Origin: Cunninghamia lanceolata
Lineage: Eukaryota > Streptophyta > Pinopsida > Cupressales > Cupressaceae
Assembly (NCBI GenBank): GCA_027924645.1
Contig: BSBN01000213.1
Coordinates: 37,884,501 to 37,948,500, forward strand
DNA: 64,000 nt
Direction: 5' to 3'
Of the stretch, positions 11,905 to 23,068 are shown in pieces. The notes below the pieces were generated by a model. That model worked only from the letters and a program-made list of their open reading frames with translations, did not search any database and was not told the DNA's origin. The translations under genes were made by a program, and so were the position numbers. Each line of letters begins with the position of its first letter. The stretch's first letter is position 1.

Positions 11905-13740
11905 TGTTACACATATGGTTCCTAAGGTTGTCATTGATGTCAACACTATCACAAGGTTGTCATTGATGTCATACTATCTCGGATGTGTGATGGTGTTCAT
12001 GGTTGGATGTTATGTTGAACAAAATGTGATTAGTAAAGTTCATGGTTGGATGTCATGCCTTGATCAATGCATAGTTAAGTAAGAAGTTACTTTAATATGG
12101 GAATTAGAAGCACTAAGGTGATCAGATGTGTTGCGGATGTTACTGGTGGCATGAAGCATATTGTATGATCTTTCCTACTGCTCCTAAGAATGCATGTGTT
12201 GATACAAAGAAGGTTTGGTCTTTGGAAGTTGGTGACAGTCTCTGCTACAGGATGAATACCTTTGAAGACTGTCTGGAAAATTGTTCCAAATTCCTCCACA
12301 TTAGCAATTATGGCTATACGGTTCTGGGACTATGTTTAGGGTGCAGTGAAGGTGATAATTCCAAAGTTCCAGATCATTTGTCACTCTTCTATGAAAGTTA
12401 TGCATGATAGAGTACTGACATGTCTTCTAGCAGAGTGAGGTAGTGTTGAAGGCCTGTTGGAATGCTCCGCATTCCTACACAAGTGAATGGTTTCCTTTGC
12501 AATTTTGTGGACATGTTTATGGATGTGCATTACATGCTTCCTTGCAGTTTCAAGTTTCTTGGTGGTCCGCAAGCTCAATTTCTCAATGACAGTATGTTGT
12601 AGTGTGCTCTGGATGACTTATTGTTCCCAAAGTTCATGGTTGAAGATGTGCAACACAAATCTTTGTTGTGTGGAGGTAAAGGAGTGTTTGGAGATTTTGT
12701 ATGAGTCATGTAGACTCATTTGGAAGAGTTTCATGAAGATCTTTCTTGATTCCAGTACCGCACAAGGTTTTCAAGTTTCTGTGGCCATTATGCTTCAAGT
12801 TTCATATGTTTTTGCTTAAGGCTGTCCTATTTTCAAATGAGCAGAGTGTGCAGATGTAATTCCTTGGTGTTTGAAGCTGTGAAGAATGTTTTGGACCAGG
12901 TTAAGCAAGTGTTGATATCTGCAAGGCATGGGTCTTCTGTTGGTGTAGCGTGTAGTCTTGCTTAGGAGTTGTCCTCTACATATTTCATGTTGTGTGTAGT
13001 CTAGCCGACTTGTAAATGTATTTGTCATGTGTCTCTGGATGACAAGCAATGTAATCAATGTTCATGTATAAATTGTAAATCAAATTGAGTTAGGTAAGGT
13101 GTGATTGCAAATTGATTGATAAGGCTCGCAAGAAAAATAAGGAGTAGAATGAATGCATTATGATGTGCAACTGAAGGAGAAAGAGTAGAAGGTGTAGATG
13201 CTGTCTCGATTCATCTTGAAGACATCTCTGTGACAATGATCAAGTATAGAGTATGCCTAACTGATCCAATCATCAGAAGGAAGTGTGAAGAGGTAGAATT
13301 GCAATCATCAAAGGTGTGGGTCTCAATGTTAGTTTTCAGACAGTAGGACTATCATACTGTAATCTCTTGTGAATTTTTTCTCAATTCATATGGTAGTAGC
13401 TTCCTTGGGAGTGACCCTAAAATAAAGTCTTCAGGGAGTAGTAGCTTCCTTGGCAGTGACCCTAAATCAAAGTTTTCAGGGACTAGTAGCTTCCTTAGGT
13501 TGTAGCCCTAAAACAAAGTTGTTATTTTGAGCTTCATATATTGTGAGTTAATCCCAACCGTGGTATTGCCCTTCTTGGGTTTTCCACGTATATTTGTTGT
13601 TATGTGTTGATGTGCATTGTGTTGATCTTTCATGTTTATGTTGATGTTGTAATGCTTAAGTTTTAATCTACTCTGGAGGGATTGAAGTTTAATTAGATAC
13701 TGATTCACCCCCCCTTCTCAGTATCCTGGTGTGTTCAAGA
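11905..13740 (+). mobile_element. Solo LTR, copia-like, inserted in CCCTAAA array
   Basis: The element begins TGTTACACATATGG and carries GTTGTCATTGATGTCAAC soon after, the arrangement seen at the start of the element V LTR. It ends with ATTCACCCCCCCTTCTCAG and TTCAAGA, a decayed form of the family ending TTCAACA. CCCTA stands on both sides (11,900-11,904 and 13,741-13,745), although this word also belongs to the host repeat. TTTTCCACGT near 13,580 is the conserved motif seen near the 3' end of the other copia-like LTRs here. The short ORFs inside are not genes. Confidence 0.7.
13386..13517 (+). repeat. Three-copy ~50-bp repeat inside solo LTR
   Basis: Three units share AGTAGCTTCCTTGG, then AGTGACCCTAAA and a TTCAGGGA end. 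They occupy the same place in the LTR as the GGCAGTGAGCC repeats of the related LTRs. Confidence 0.65.
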
Positions 13741-13875
13741 CCCTAAACGTTTATTTTGGAACCCTAAAATGTTTATATCAAACCCTAAATTGGAACCCTA
13801 AATGTTTATTTGTAACCCTAAAATGTTTATATCAAACCCTAAATTGGAATGCTAAACAATTATTTGGAACATCTA
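13741..13875. repeat. Interstitial AACCCTAAA array, right part
   Basis: Continuation of the array at 11,576-11,904, with units such as AACCCTAAATGTTTATTTG and AACCCTAAAATGTTTATAT. It ends in diverged units near 13,870. Confidence 0.7.
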
Positions 13876-13930
13876 TTTTGGACTTAGCAATGGTCTATAG
13901 TGATTTATCATGGAATTCGATAATTTATTA

Positions 13931-14395
13931 ATTAGAGGCAAAGGGGTACAATCCCATCCTTGATATCATCATTAGATTTCAGTAAAATATATAAGGCTCA
14001 ATATTTGGAATGATATCAAGAATAGATTTATTTACATTCACCTTATGGGAAATTATGTTAGGTATATATCAATATATCAAAAATTACACATTGCTCACAT
14101 AAGTAAGCCTCCTAGTTAAGTTGTGCAAGACAATAAAAGATTCAATATGGTCATCTCCTTCTATACCTGATCATTTAATAATATAAATTAGATGCAAAGG
14201 GGTATAATCTCATCCTTGATATCACCATTGGAGTTTTAATAAAATATATAGGGCTCAATATTTGACATGATATCAAGAATCTAGATTTATATACATTCAC
14301 CTTAAGGGAAATTATGTTAGGCATATATCAAAGTTACACATTGCAAGTACATAAGCCTCTTAGTTAAGTTTTACAACACAATTCATTTGATTAGG
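13931..14395. repeat. Two-copy tandem duplication, ~255 bp unit
   Basis: The second copy starts about 256 bases after the first. Shared landmarks in order are GCAAAGGGGTA, CATCCTTGATATCA, AAAATATATA, CTCAATATTTG, ATGATATCAAGAAT, ACATTCACCTTA, GGGAAATTATGTTAGG and TAGTTAAGTT. The copies are clearly diverged with small indels. No coding capacity is seen. Confidence 0.75.
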
Positions 14396-14927
14396 AGCAT
14401 ATGATACAAGTGGGTAATACATTAGTTGAAAATTATTGACAAGATTTAGAGCAATAGATACTATGATACCCTATTTTAAAGCATATGCAAGAATAGACAC
14501 TCTTGGTTATGATCTTACAAACATTGTTGTTAAGGAATCTAGAGATCACAAGCATGGATCCATGATAACTGAATTGGTTAATACATATAGTAGTTATAAG
14601 CCTATTGAGCATCTTGTTAAATATAAGATTAAAAGTTGGGATGGACTCAGGTGTGACTCATGTTTTACTCTATTATATTAAACATGAAAGCTTCTTTTAG
14701 GTCAATGTTCTCTTTGAGATATGAAACACAAAAGAATTTTCTAGTTCCACCTAGGAATGTATAGAATTAAGTGATAATTACAATTTATCCCAAAATCCAC
14801 AATATTTACTAGTTTGATATCTCTTCACTATTGCCATTGGCTAGAATTATACATCACATGCATGTTTGTAGTCAAATGATAACAATGTATTACAAATTGT
14901 TGTCCATCAAGAATAAGCCTGCATGAT
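14396..14927. other. AT-rich flank of element II
   Basis: A short open frame at 14,436-14,681 has no recognisable domain. No repeat border was found before the LTR that starts at 14,928. Confidence 0.35.
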
Positions 14928-15597
14928 TGTTATGGAGTAAAAAGTGGACACATGTCTTTTTACCTCCTTGTTTAGCTCTTAGGTCATCGTGATTACATTA
15001 TACATTCTAAATATTCATCCCGATGGAAAATCCTCTGAGACTAATGTAAATTGGGAACAAGGGGCCCATATTTTACCTTACCCCGGACCAAAAAGGAGCC
15101 TTGAGACTTAGGCACCCGCGCCCAAGTCTTCCCTGATTGGTCGATGCAAATTTAATTGCATGTTGACATAAGAGCTTTGAAAGGGTTTCTCCTTGTTGGC
15201 TCTTTTGGTTAATTTGATGAATGTTAGTGGGAAAGCATATATAAGTGTGTTTTTGAATCCATTATGAACCTAGATGGAAATAGCTAACTTATGATATTGA
15301 AGCAAAGCAAGCAAGAGAATTCATTGTGATTCTAGAGCATATTTGTATGTGTTATTATTGTGTTGTTGGATATTTAAAGCTATCATCTATCTCTCCTTAG
15401 GAGTTGAAGGATCTTCATCCTCTTAAGGATTTCATCACATAAGTGATGTCATTATGTGTTTATCTTTATTTGAATCATTCTATCATCATTGTTTTCAGCC
15501 CCTACCCTACAAGGGCACACTCTCTTTATCTATCAATGGTGTTGGGAAGCTTGAATGCTATCTTGGGATTTGACTGAGGCAAGTCCCTAAACACCAT
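14928..15597 (+). repeat. Element II 5' LTR, left part
   Basis: Matches 36,658-37,326 with scattered substitutions. It is cut after ...AAACACCAT by the insertion of element I. The last five bases, ACCAT, are the target duplication of element I. Confidence 0.85.
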
Positions 15598-16688
15598 TGT
15601 TGGCAAGAGACACTATATGGATTCATGGTTGTTGTCATTGATGGCAACAAAGGTCATCCCACATATCCGCAAGTCATGGTGTGTCTCTACCGGAAGTCAG
15701 AATGAAGATTATTGTGGTTCGGTGAACAAGAACAGAGCATGTGGCAAGGTCCGACAGACTAGTCCGGATCTCTTAGAGGAAGTATCTTGGTGCAATGCGG
15801 ATTTGGGGAAGTCAAGAGGACTACCTTGAGTGGTATATCCCAAGGATCTAGCCTCTGGTGATAAATGAGGAAAAATATATGAATAGTTGAGTACCGGATT
15901 CCTGAGTGACAGTGTGAACAGAGGAAGAACCAATTGACAGAACATCAGACTACCTTCCGGATGTGTTACTGATGGTGTTAAAGGCTATGAAGGCATGAAT
16001 CATACTTGGCTGACATGATTAATGATTTCTACAAGTATATGCTTGATCCGCATTACTTGATGTGGTAGGATTCAGCCGACAGATCAGAATTAGTGAAAAG
16101 ATTGACTATTCTGGGTGTCGACTAGAAAGGTGATGAAATTACTTGTGTGGATATATATGCACGATGGATTTAGTTGTGAGGTGTGTTGTTGTGTGATGAT
16201 ATATGCGAATAAGTGTAGAGCAGAGCAGAAAGCAGTAAGAAAGATCTGGTATGTGAAAGGAAAGCAGAATAAAGAGAAGAGGAAAGATGAAGTGCAACAG
16301 ATCAGTGTACTGAGCCTAATTGGAACTGAACTCCAGCATATGTGGATGCTTCCAATCAGTTCAAGTATTGTATAACATTCTTTTGTAGACAGTGTGTCTC
16401 CTTGTAGGCAGTGTGCCTCCTTTGTGAGCAGTGTGCTCGGGCAGTGAGCCCTAATTGGCAAGTGCCATTTTGTAATTCCTTATTCTTCTAACAAAGAATA
16501 ATCTTTGGGTTAATCACCCTGTGGTTTTCTCCCTTAACCGGGTTTCCACGTCAAAAATACTGTGTCATGTGTTTTTCATTTCATGGTAATGTTTGCTTGT
16601 TTGAATTAATGCTGCATTGATTAATAAGAAAGTTCAAAAGAAGAAATAATTAGGATAACTGATTCACCCCCCCTCTCAGTTATCAACA
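15598..16688 (+). repeat. Element I 5' LTR
   Basis: Begins TGTTGGCAAGAGACAC and ends CAGTTATCAACA. It contains the GTTGTCATTGATGGCAAC near-palindrome near its start, four short GGCAGTGTGCC-type repeats at 16,386-16,467 and CCGGGTTTCCACGTC near 16,540. Open frames of 70-123 codons inside it occur again in the 3' LTR and are chance products. Confidence 0.9.
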
Positions 16689-16690
16689 AT

Positions 16691-16702
16691 TGGTATCAGA
16701 GC
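16691..16702 (+). promoter_or_regulatory. Primer binding site, initiator tRNA-Met type
   Basis: TGGTATCAGAGC starts two bases after the LTR end. This is the standard plant copia site complementary to the 3' end of initiator tRNA-Met. The same site follows the LTR of element V at 62,630. Confidence 0.9.
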
Positions 16703-16754
16703 TAAGTTCCTTCTAATAAGAGCCTAACAGCTTGAGGAAGATCTGGGAGCTAAA

Positions 16755-17933
16755 ATGGATGCATATGGTTTAAGGGAGCAACTCAAGACTGCCCTTGAGG
16801 ATCTTGAACAGTCAAACTCTAAAGTCAATGAATTAAAGGAAAGACTCAAACAGGCTGATGAATTCATGAGAGAACTAAAAGACAAATTAAGTCTCTCTAT
16901 GAAAAAGAGAAAGGAGCTACTCCAGCGATTAGCAAGACAAAGTGAAGAAAGTAATGCAAATGAAGAATTAACTGAGAAAACTAAGTTCTGTGAAAAGTTA
17001 TCAAAAGAAGTCATTATGGTAAGACATGAAATGGAATTAGAAGTTATAAAGTTTACTCAAGAGATTGAAGAGAAAAGAAAAACTGAAGACAATCTAAGAC
17101 AATCTCTCAAAGAGAAATCAGAAGATTGCCACCAGATGGATAGGATTATTAGACATCTTGAATCTGATCTTGAAGATGCTAAAGATAATGAAGAAAAACT
17201 TGAGGATCAAATTGTCTCTCTCAAAAGGGATCTTCAAACAACAAATGAATATAAAGAAAAATTCAAGATAAGTTCTGCTCAACTTGAAGTTCTTCTTGGA
17301 AGTCAAAAGAGGGCAGATGACAAGTATGGTTTGGGATATGAGAAAGGAGAAAGGTCCGGATCCGGTCAGAAGAATTTTGGATCAGAAAATCCAAGGAACA
17401 GGCCTAGAAGACCTCTGGTAAGACAGCCCAATGCTCAAAGATATCCATCTTTCAATGGATACTACCATAGCTACAATCACTTTGGTCACAAAGCTAATCA
17501 GTACAGAAAGAGAATGAATCAGACTAATTCAACCTTCTCCGGACGGTGCTTCAACTACAAAAGGTATGGACACAAGTCTCATGAATGCAGAAATATGCAA
17601 ATGGACAAATCATTCAATGGTAGATGCTTTGCATGCAATAGAGTAGGTCATATGGCTAATCAATGTAGATCAAGAGGTTATCAGTCAAATATGCAAAGAA
17701 ATGTTGTTTGCCAAATCTGTAATAGGTCCGGTCATAATGCAAAAGTCTGCAGAAGCAAGAATCAGGACAAAAGAGGTCCGGTATATAATCAGAATCAAGA
17801 CAAGGGCAAACAAAAGATGAATGCGGATGAAGTTAGGAATGAAATGAACAAGATTTGGGTGAAGAAAAGTTCAGAGAATGTAGAGGTTGGATCCCCACCA
17901 GACTCTGGTGCTGATATTCCTTCCAGAAATTAA
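16755..17933 (+). CDS. Coiled-coil and zinc-knuckle Gag-like protein of element I
   Basis: The 392-codon frame has no stops and starts at ATG 53 bases after the primer site. Residues about 1-190 are a Glu/Lys/Leu-rich heptad-like coiled coil. A basic Arg/Asn/Gln-rich region follows, then four zinc-knuckle positions near residues 236-249, 265-278, 291-304 and 319-332. Only the last two keep all ligands of CX2CX4HX4C (CFACNRVGHMANQC and CQICNRSGHNAKVC). The first has all three Cys changed to Tyr and the second has one such change. Zinc knuckles of Gag bind element RNA. The capsid-type domain of ordinary copia gag (as in element V) is not visible, so the coiled coil may replace it. The frame ends with a short unrelated tail. 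Confidence 0.7.
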   Translation: MDAYGLREQLKTALEDLEQSNSKVNELKERLKQADEFMRELKDKLSLSMKKRKELLQRLARQSEESNANEELTEKTKFCEKLSKEVIMVRHEMELEVIKFTQEIEEKRKTEDNLRQSLKEKSEDCHQMDRIIRHLESDLEDAKDNEEKLEDQIVSLKRDLQTTNEYKEKFKISSAQLEVLLGSQKRADDKYGLGYEKGERSGSGQKNFGSENPRNRPRRPLVRQPNAQRYPSFNGYYHSYNHFGHKANQYRKRMNQTNSTFSGRCFNYKRYGHKSHECRNMQMDKSFNGRCFACNRVGHMANQCRSRGYQSNMQRNVVCQICNRSGHNAKVCRSKNQDKRGPVYNQNQDKGKQKMNADEVRNEMNKIWVKKSSENVEVGSPPDSGADIPSRN

Positions 17934-18580
17934 AAGATGAGCTTTGGCTCAGGGGGAGACACAAAGAAAACCCTGTTCCCCCAGCCAATCAAGTGGTGCC
18001 GGATTTGGGACAAGATGTGGAGTAAAGGGTTTGTAGATGAGTCTTAAAATGATCCAGATAAGATTTCAGAGGTCTGCATAAAGATGTGAAGAAGTTACGA
18101 TCGATCAAGTAGAACCTGTTTCGGGAGATGCTCCCGAATGACAGAGGATTACAAAAAGGTCCGGAGAGATCTGGAAGTGAATTATCTTATTCTGTGGATT
18201 GGATAGAGTGTTTGGGATGTCCTTGTGATGTGTCATCTTGATTTATTTATAATTGAAAGATCCACATGATGTTCATAGATCAGGACTAATCCGGTTCTTC
18301 AAGTCATTCGAATAAGGCAAACCAGAATAATGTAGGTCGAGCATTTATTGCAAACAAATATTAGGGTTTACGAAGCAATATAAGGGATTTCTCATAAATC
18401 ACTTGTTCATTCTACACTCAAGAAGAAGCAAAAAGTGGAGATCTGCAACAAAATTCATCAAGTTCACCGAAGATCACTTGCAGAAGTTATTACAAACATA
18501 AATCAATCCAACCACTCCGTATAACCGAAGGCGCATAAGGTATTTTCTATTTTCAATATCTCACTACAAATCTTTGAAAA
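17934..18580 (+). other. Element I internal non-coding spacer
   Basis: No ORF of note lies between the zinc-knuckle protein and the second coding block. A purine-rich CAGGGGGAGAC occurs at about 17,958, similar to the tracts before the 3' LTR. It may hold a leader or splice signals for the second ORF, which I cannot show. Confidence 0.4.
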
Positions 18581-21500
18581 ATGGCTACTCCGAATATAGT
18601 TAAGATCTCTGATAGACCTCGCCCCACATTCAAGAAACATCCATACAAATCTTTGGAGGTAGATCCCCTAGGAGCCTTCTCTAGTGTTCCGCATGGTGTA
18701 TTGCATATGGAGGACATTAGGGTTTACATACATGCAAATTTTGAAGACTTTGGAGAATCAAAATTGATGGATATCTATCACAAACAGTTGATAGACGATT
18801 CCTTTGAGATTAAACCTCAGTACAAAGCCATCTGGGATAAGCACTTTGCACAGTGCATTCATTTCCCCTGTTTTGAAGAAGATGAATGGGTCCGGTATGT
18901 ACTAAGTAGAGTGCATGACAATTTCCTATGGTTGAACAAGCCTTTCAAGATCACCAGAGATGCAATTAGGGCTGTAACCGGTCTGCACTCATCCGGTGGA
19001 ATACCTATTCTCAAGTCTGTCAAAAATCAGACAGTTAGTGATGCAACCGGATCAAAATTTGACAAGAGAGCTATGACAATTGAAGACATCACTGAATCGA
19101 ATGTCAAATTTGCATCTATGATAATTGGTTACAAGATCTATCACTCCAGTAGGGAAAATTCAGTACCGGGAATTGCAATTTACACAGCTTATCAAATGCT
19201 AAAGGAGAATGCAGACTATGATTTGTGTGAGCTTCTTCTAAACCAACTTTTAGAAAATCTGTAGAAGATCAAGAAGGACAAGAAGAACTCCTTCAAGTAT
19301 GGTAGTTTGATCCTTTGTCTATTCATTTATTACATGAATGAGCTTCCCGGATTCAGTGGATGGATATGGCAGAATGACAGACTAGTTGCCATCCAAATCA
19401 GAGATTATTTGCATGGACTTGGGGATGCTAAAGCAAGAAAAACAACCCTGTGGGGATATTTCAAGAACTTTCAGAGCATGATGCAAGCAAGAGAAAGAAT
19501 TCCCTAGTCTCTTGTTGAGAAGTACAAAGACACAGTATGTTTTATGGTAGAAACAGATCAGTGCCTAATGGAGGCAGTAGAACCAAGAACTGTGTGGATC
19601 ATGCCCATGGGGTATGAAGTGGATGAACAGATTGTGGAGCTGCATGTTCAACACATGCTAAGTCAGCCTAAAGATCCAAAGGCAGAAAGGTTCGGAACCT
19701 TTGAGGAGCTGAGTATTAAAATCCATGTTGAACTCAGAGAACCAGAGATCAAGAGGAAGGTTAGAAAAGAAGTAGAACATATAGTACAAGGCCTTGGGAT
19801 CTCAATGGAGGCACTTGATGCTCACAAGAAGAAGAAGGAAGAGGATGAGAAAGAGAAGAAGAGGGTAGAAAAGAAAAGTGAGGAAAGTGTTCTGATAGAA
19901 ACCTCCACCCGGACCAGATCATCAAAAAGATCTGCACCTGCCACAGCCAAAAGCTCAAAACCGGAAGTCCAGGCATCCGGCAAAAGATCCAAGACAAAAG
20001 CCACAAGGGCTTATGAAAGTCAAAGAGATGAAGAGGAAACTGAATCAGATGAGGGAGTAAAGGAAATAAAGAAGCAGAAGAAGAAAGGATCCGGTAAACC
20101 CTCCACAGGCCAAGACAAGGAAGAAATGGCAGAGAAATTTGTTGAAAAGCCCACCCTGTCTCTAGAGAGTGTAATCAAATCAGTCACTGTGGATGGAAAC
20201 CTTCAACCAATGGCCAAATTCTATGATGACTACAATGAGGCTGACCAAAAAATCCTGCAGGAAGCTACAATCAGGTATCTGAACATTTACAATAAAGCTT
20301 TTATTGAAATTATCTCCCTAATTTCTAAGAGTCTAGAGAAGGAGTTGGAAATGAGAAAGACCAATGCCATGGAAAAAGACCTTGAGATTAGGGAACAGAT
20401 AGCTATTCAGCTACATCCTTCAATTGATCACAAAACAATGAACATGGTATTCAAAGACTGCAAGGATGAATCAGCTTATGCTTGGTGAGACCGACAAGGT
20501 AGCCAAGGACACTGAAGAGATCCTCCAGAATACATTCAAAAGGTTCAACATTCCTATTGTAGAGGACTTGGGTGCAGAAATAGCTGTGGACTTGGAATCC
20601 TCTGCTTCGGAAGAAGTGGCCCTTGAACAGACTAACATCTCTCCTCCAGTTTCCCCTACAGTCTCCGGATCCAAAGAAGAAGAGAAATTACAAGAGAAAG
20701 AAGCAGCGGTGAAGGAAAAAGAAGGTGACAGTGCAAAGATTGCAGAAGGACAGAAGACTTCACCAGAGAAAACCACAACTGCCAGTGGTGGGAATGTAGA
20801 GGGAGAGAAAATTCCAAAGGACAGCTCCAAGACTGCAGAAGAGAAGAAACATCTGTCTCCGGCAAGAGACACTGCACAAACTGTCCAAAAATTTCTGAGC
20901 AAAGAAACAATAGAGATTGATGAACCAGAGCTTCTACAAGGTCCATTCAACTTTGATTCCCTCTCTCCGGTACAGACAATGAAGATAGCTTCATTTGCAA
21001 ATGCTAAGGCAAATGAAAAACTCCTAAAGTCTCATATGGAAGACTGTGATTTGATAGAAGCTGCTTCCGGAGTGCTTGAAAAGATTATGCCATTGGTTCA
21101 GAAAGATCCGACAACCTCCTCTTCTGGTAATCTCAAAACCTTAGTCAGCAGTGTTGGTACACATTTTGATTCTCTAGAAAAATCAGCTGAAGAAAAGGTC
21201 CAGAAGGAGTTTTTGGATAAGAGATTCTCAGAGGTACTAGGATTAATCTCTCATGATAGGAGAAATATGAGGATTGGGATAAAGAGCCTAGAAAATGCTC
21301 TTAAGGATGGCGGTGACATTTACAAATTTTGTATCTCCTGGTCAAAAGCAACAGTAGAAATTGAGAAGAAAATAAAAGAGGAACATGACAAACTACTAAG
21401 TTTGTCTCAAGGTTTTGATCCTCTCTCTTCCTCCATAGTAAATCAAGAATGTCAAACTATTGCAATCACAAATGCAATAAAGAACCTTGAGAAGGAAAGG

Positions 21501-21764
21501 AAGAATATACTTAACCGGATGGGAGAACTTAGAAGGATTATTATCCCTAAGTTAGAAACCATGCTTGAGGCCATAAGTGATGCTCAGACTACCGCCCAAA
21601 CCAATGATCCGATAGATCTCAAGAGGGTAGAAGCTTTTGCATTTTTGTTGAGTGGTCACATTTCAATTTTGGATAGAATGAAACAAAGTTGGGGTACAGA
21701 ACTGGTCCAATTGAAGACATCCTTTGCAGACATTCTTCAGTTTATGTATGTAATATGTGGCTAA
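18581..21764 (+). pseudogene. Decayed ~1,060-codon ORF of element I, function unknown
   Basis: Open frames 18,581-19,264, 19,307-19,507 and 19,544-20,488 are in one frame, separated only by TAG stops at 19,262 and 19,505. A frameshift near 20,466-20,488 leads to 20,466-21,764. Together they look like one long protein. The N-terminal ~225 residues look globular, with a F-x-W-L-N-K-P-F-K-I-T-R-D-A-I motif. The middle (about 19,820-20,110) is Lys/Glu/Ser-rich and disordered-looking with possible nuclear signals. The C-terminal ~430 residues are acidic with helical coiled-coil segments. I recognise no catalytic domain and no pol motif. Antisense frames at 20,471-20,950 and 19,761-20,006 are shadows. 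It could be a captured host protein or a lineage-specific protein. Confidence 0.6.
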
Positions 21765-21819
21765 GTATAGTAAAATTTTTGAAAATTTTGGTGTGCGGAC
21801 CCTACCCTTTGCCATTGAT

Positions 21820-21976
21820 GTCAAAGGGGGAGTGAGGAGTAGTGAAAAATGAGGAATCCAACTAAGGGGGAGTTCTGGAAAATGTATATAAAGATAGAAC
21901 ATCAGCTAAGGGGGAGCATAGTGTAAACACTTAGTCATTTTTCACTAAGTGTTGCCATCAATGCCAAAGGGGGAGA
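21820..21976 (+). promoter_or_regulatory. Four polypurine tracts before element I 3' LTR
   Basis: AAAGGGGGAG or TAAGGGGGAG occurs four times, near 21,823, 21,863, 21,907 and 21,966. The last one stands directly before the LTR (GGGGGAGAT then TGTTGG) and is the expected plus-strand primer. The first and last are both preceded by GCCATTGATGTC or GCCATCAATGCC, showing the block has been duplicated. Confidence 0.8.
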
Positions 21977-21977
21977 T

Positions 21978-23068
21978 TGTTGGCAAGAGACACTATATGG
22001 ATTCATGGTTGTTGTCATTGATGGCAACAAAGGTCATCCCACATATCCGCAAGTCATGGTGTGTCTCTACCGGAAGTTAGAATGAAGATTATTGTGGTCC
22101 GGTGAACAAGAACAAAGCATGTGGCAAGGTCCGACAGACTGGTCTGGATCTCTCAGAGGAAGTATCTTGGTGTAGTGCGGATTTGGGGAAGTCAAGAGGA
22201 CTACCTTGAGTGGTATATCCCAAGGATCTAGCCTCCGGTGATAAATGAGGAAAAAGATATGAATAGTTGAGTACCAGATTCCTGAGTGACAGTGTGAACA
22301 GAGGAAGAACCGACTGACAGAACATCAGACTACCTTCCGGATGTGTTACTGATGGTGTTAAAGGCTATGAAGGCATGAATCATACTTGGATGACATGATT
22401 AATGATTTCTACAAGTATATGCTTGATCCACATTACTTGATGTGGTAGGATTCAGCCGACAGATCAGAATTAGTGAAAAGATTGACTATTCCGGGTGCCG
22501 ACTAGAAAGGTGATGAAATTACTTGTGCGGATATATATGCATGATGGATTTAGTTGTGAGGTGTGTTGTTGTGTGATGATATATGTGAATAAGTGTAGAG
22601 CAGAGCAGAAAGCAGTAAGAAAGATCTGGTATGTGAAAGGAAAGCAGAATAAAGAGAAGAGGAAAGATGAAGTGCAACAGATCAGTGTACTGAGCCTAAT
22701 TGGAACTGAACTCCAGCATATGTGGATGCTTCCAATCAGTTCAAGTATTGTATAACATTCTTTTGTAGACAATGTGTCTCCTTGTAGGCAGTGTGCCTCC
22801 TTTGTGAGCAGTGTGCTCGGGCAGTGAGCCCTAATTGGCAAGTGCCATTTTGTAATTCCTTATTCTTCTAACAGAGAATAATCTTTGGGTTAATCACCCC
22901 GTGGTTTTCTCCCTTAACAGGGTTTCCACGTCAAAAATACTATGTCATGTGTTTTTTATTTCATGGTAATGTTTGCTTGTTTGAATTAATGCTGCATTGA
23001 TTAATAAGAAAGTTCAAAAGAAGAAATAATTAGGATAACTGATTCACCCCCCCTCTCAGTTATCAACA
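21978..23068 (+). repeat. Element I 3' LTR
   Basis: Same length as the 5' LTR. Most differences from it are C/T or G/A changes. It is followed by the ACCAT target duplication and then by the rest of the element II LTR. Confidence 0.9.

Larger units (their letters stand above)
15598..23068 (+). mobile_element. Element I: non-autonomous copia-like LTR retrotransposon
   Basis: Complete element of 7,471 bp with two 1,091-bp LTRs (15,598-16,688 and 21,978-23,068), perfect target duplication ACCAT (15,593-15,597 and 23,069-23,073), an initiator-Met-type primer binding site and a terminal polypurine tract. It has no protease, integrase or reverse transcriptase. Instead it carries a coiled-coil/zinc-knuckle ORF and a decayed ~1,060-codon ORF. 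It therefore needed enzymes from another element, possibly a relative of element V, which shares its primer site and LTR landmarks. I count roughly 25-30 LTR differences by eye, so it is fairly young relative to element II. Confidence 0.9.

Noticed and set aside
16090..16461. 123-codon minus-strand frame, also at 22,470-22,841
   Set aside because: It lies inside the element I LTRs, is antisense to the element, and is duplicated simply because the LTR is.
20471..20950. 159-codon minus-strand Ser-rich frame
   Set aside because: Shadow of the Lys/Glu/Ser-rich coding sequence on the plus strand.
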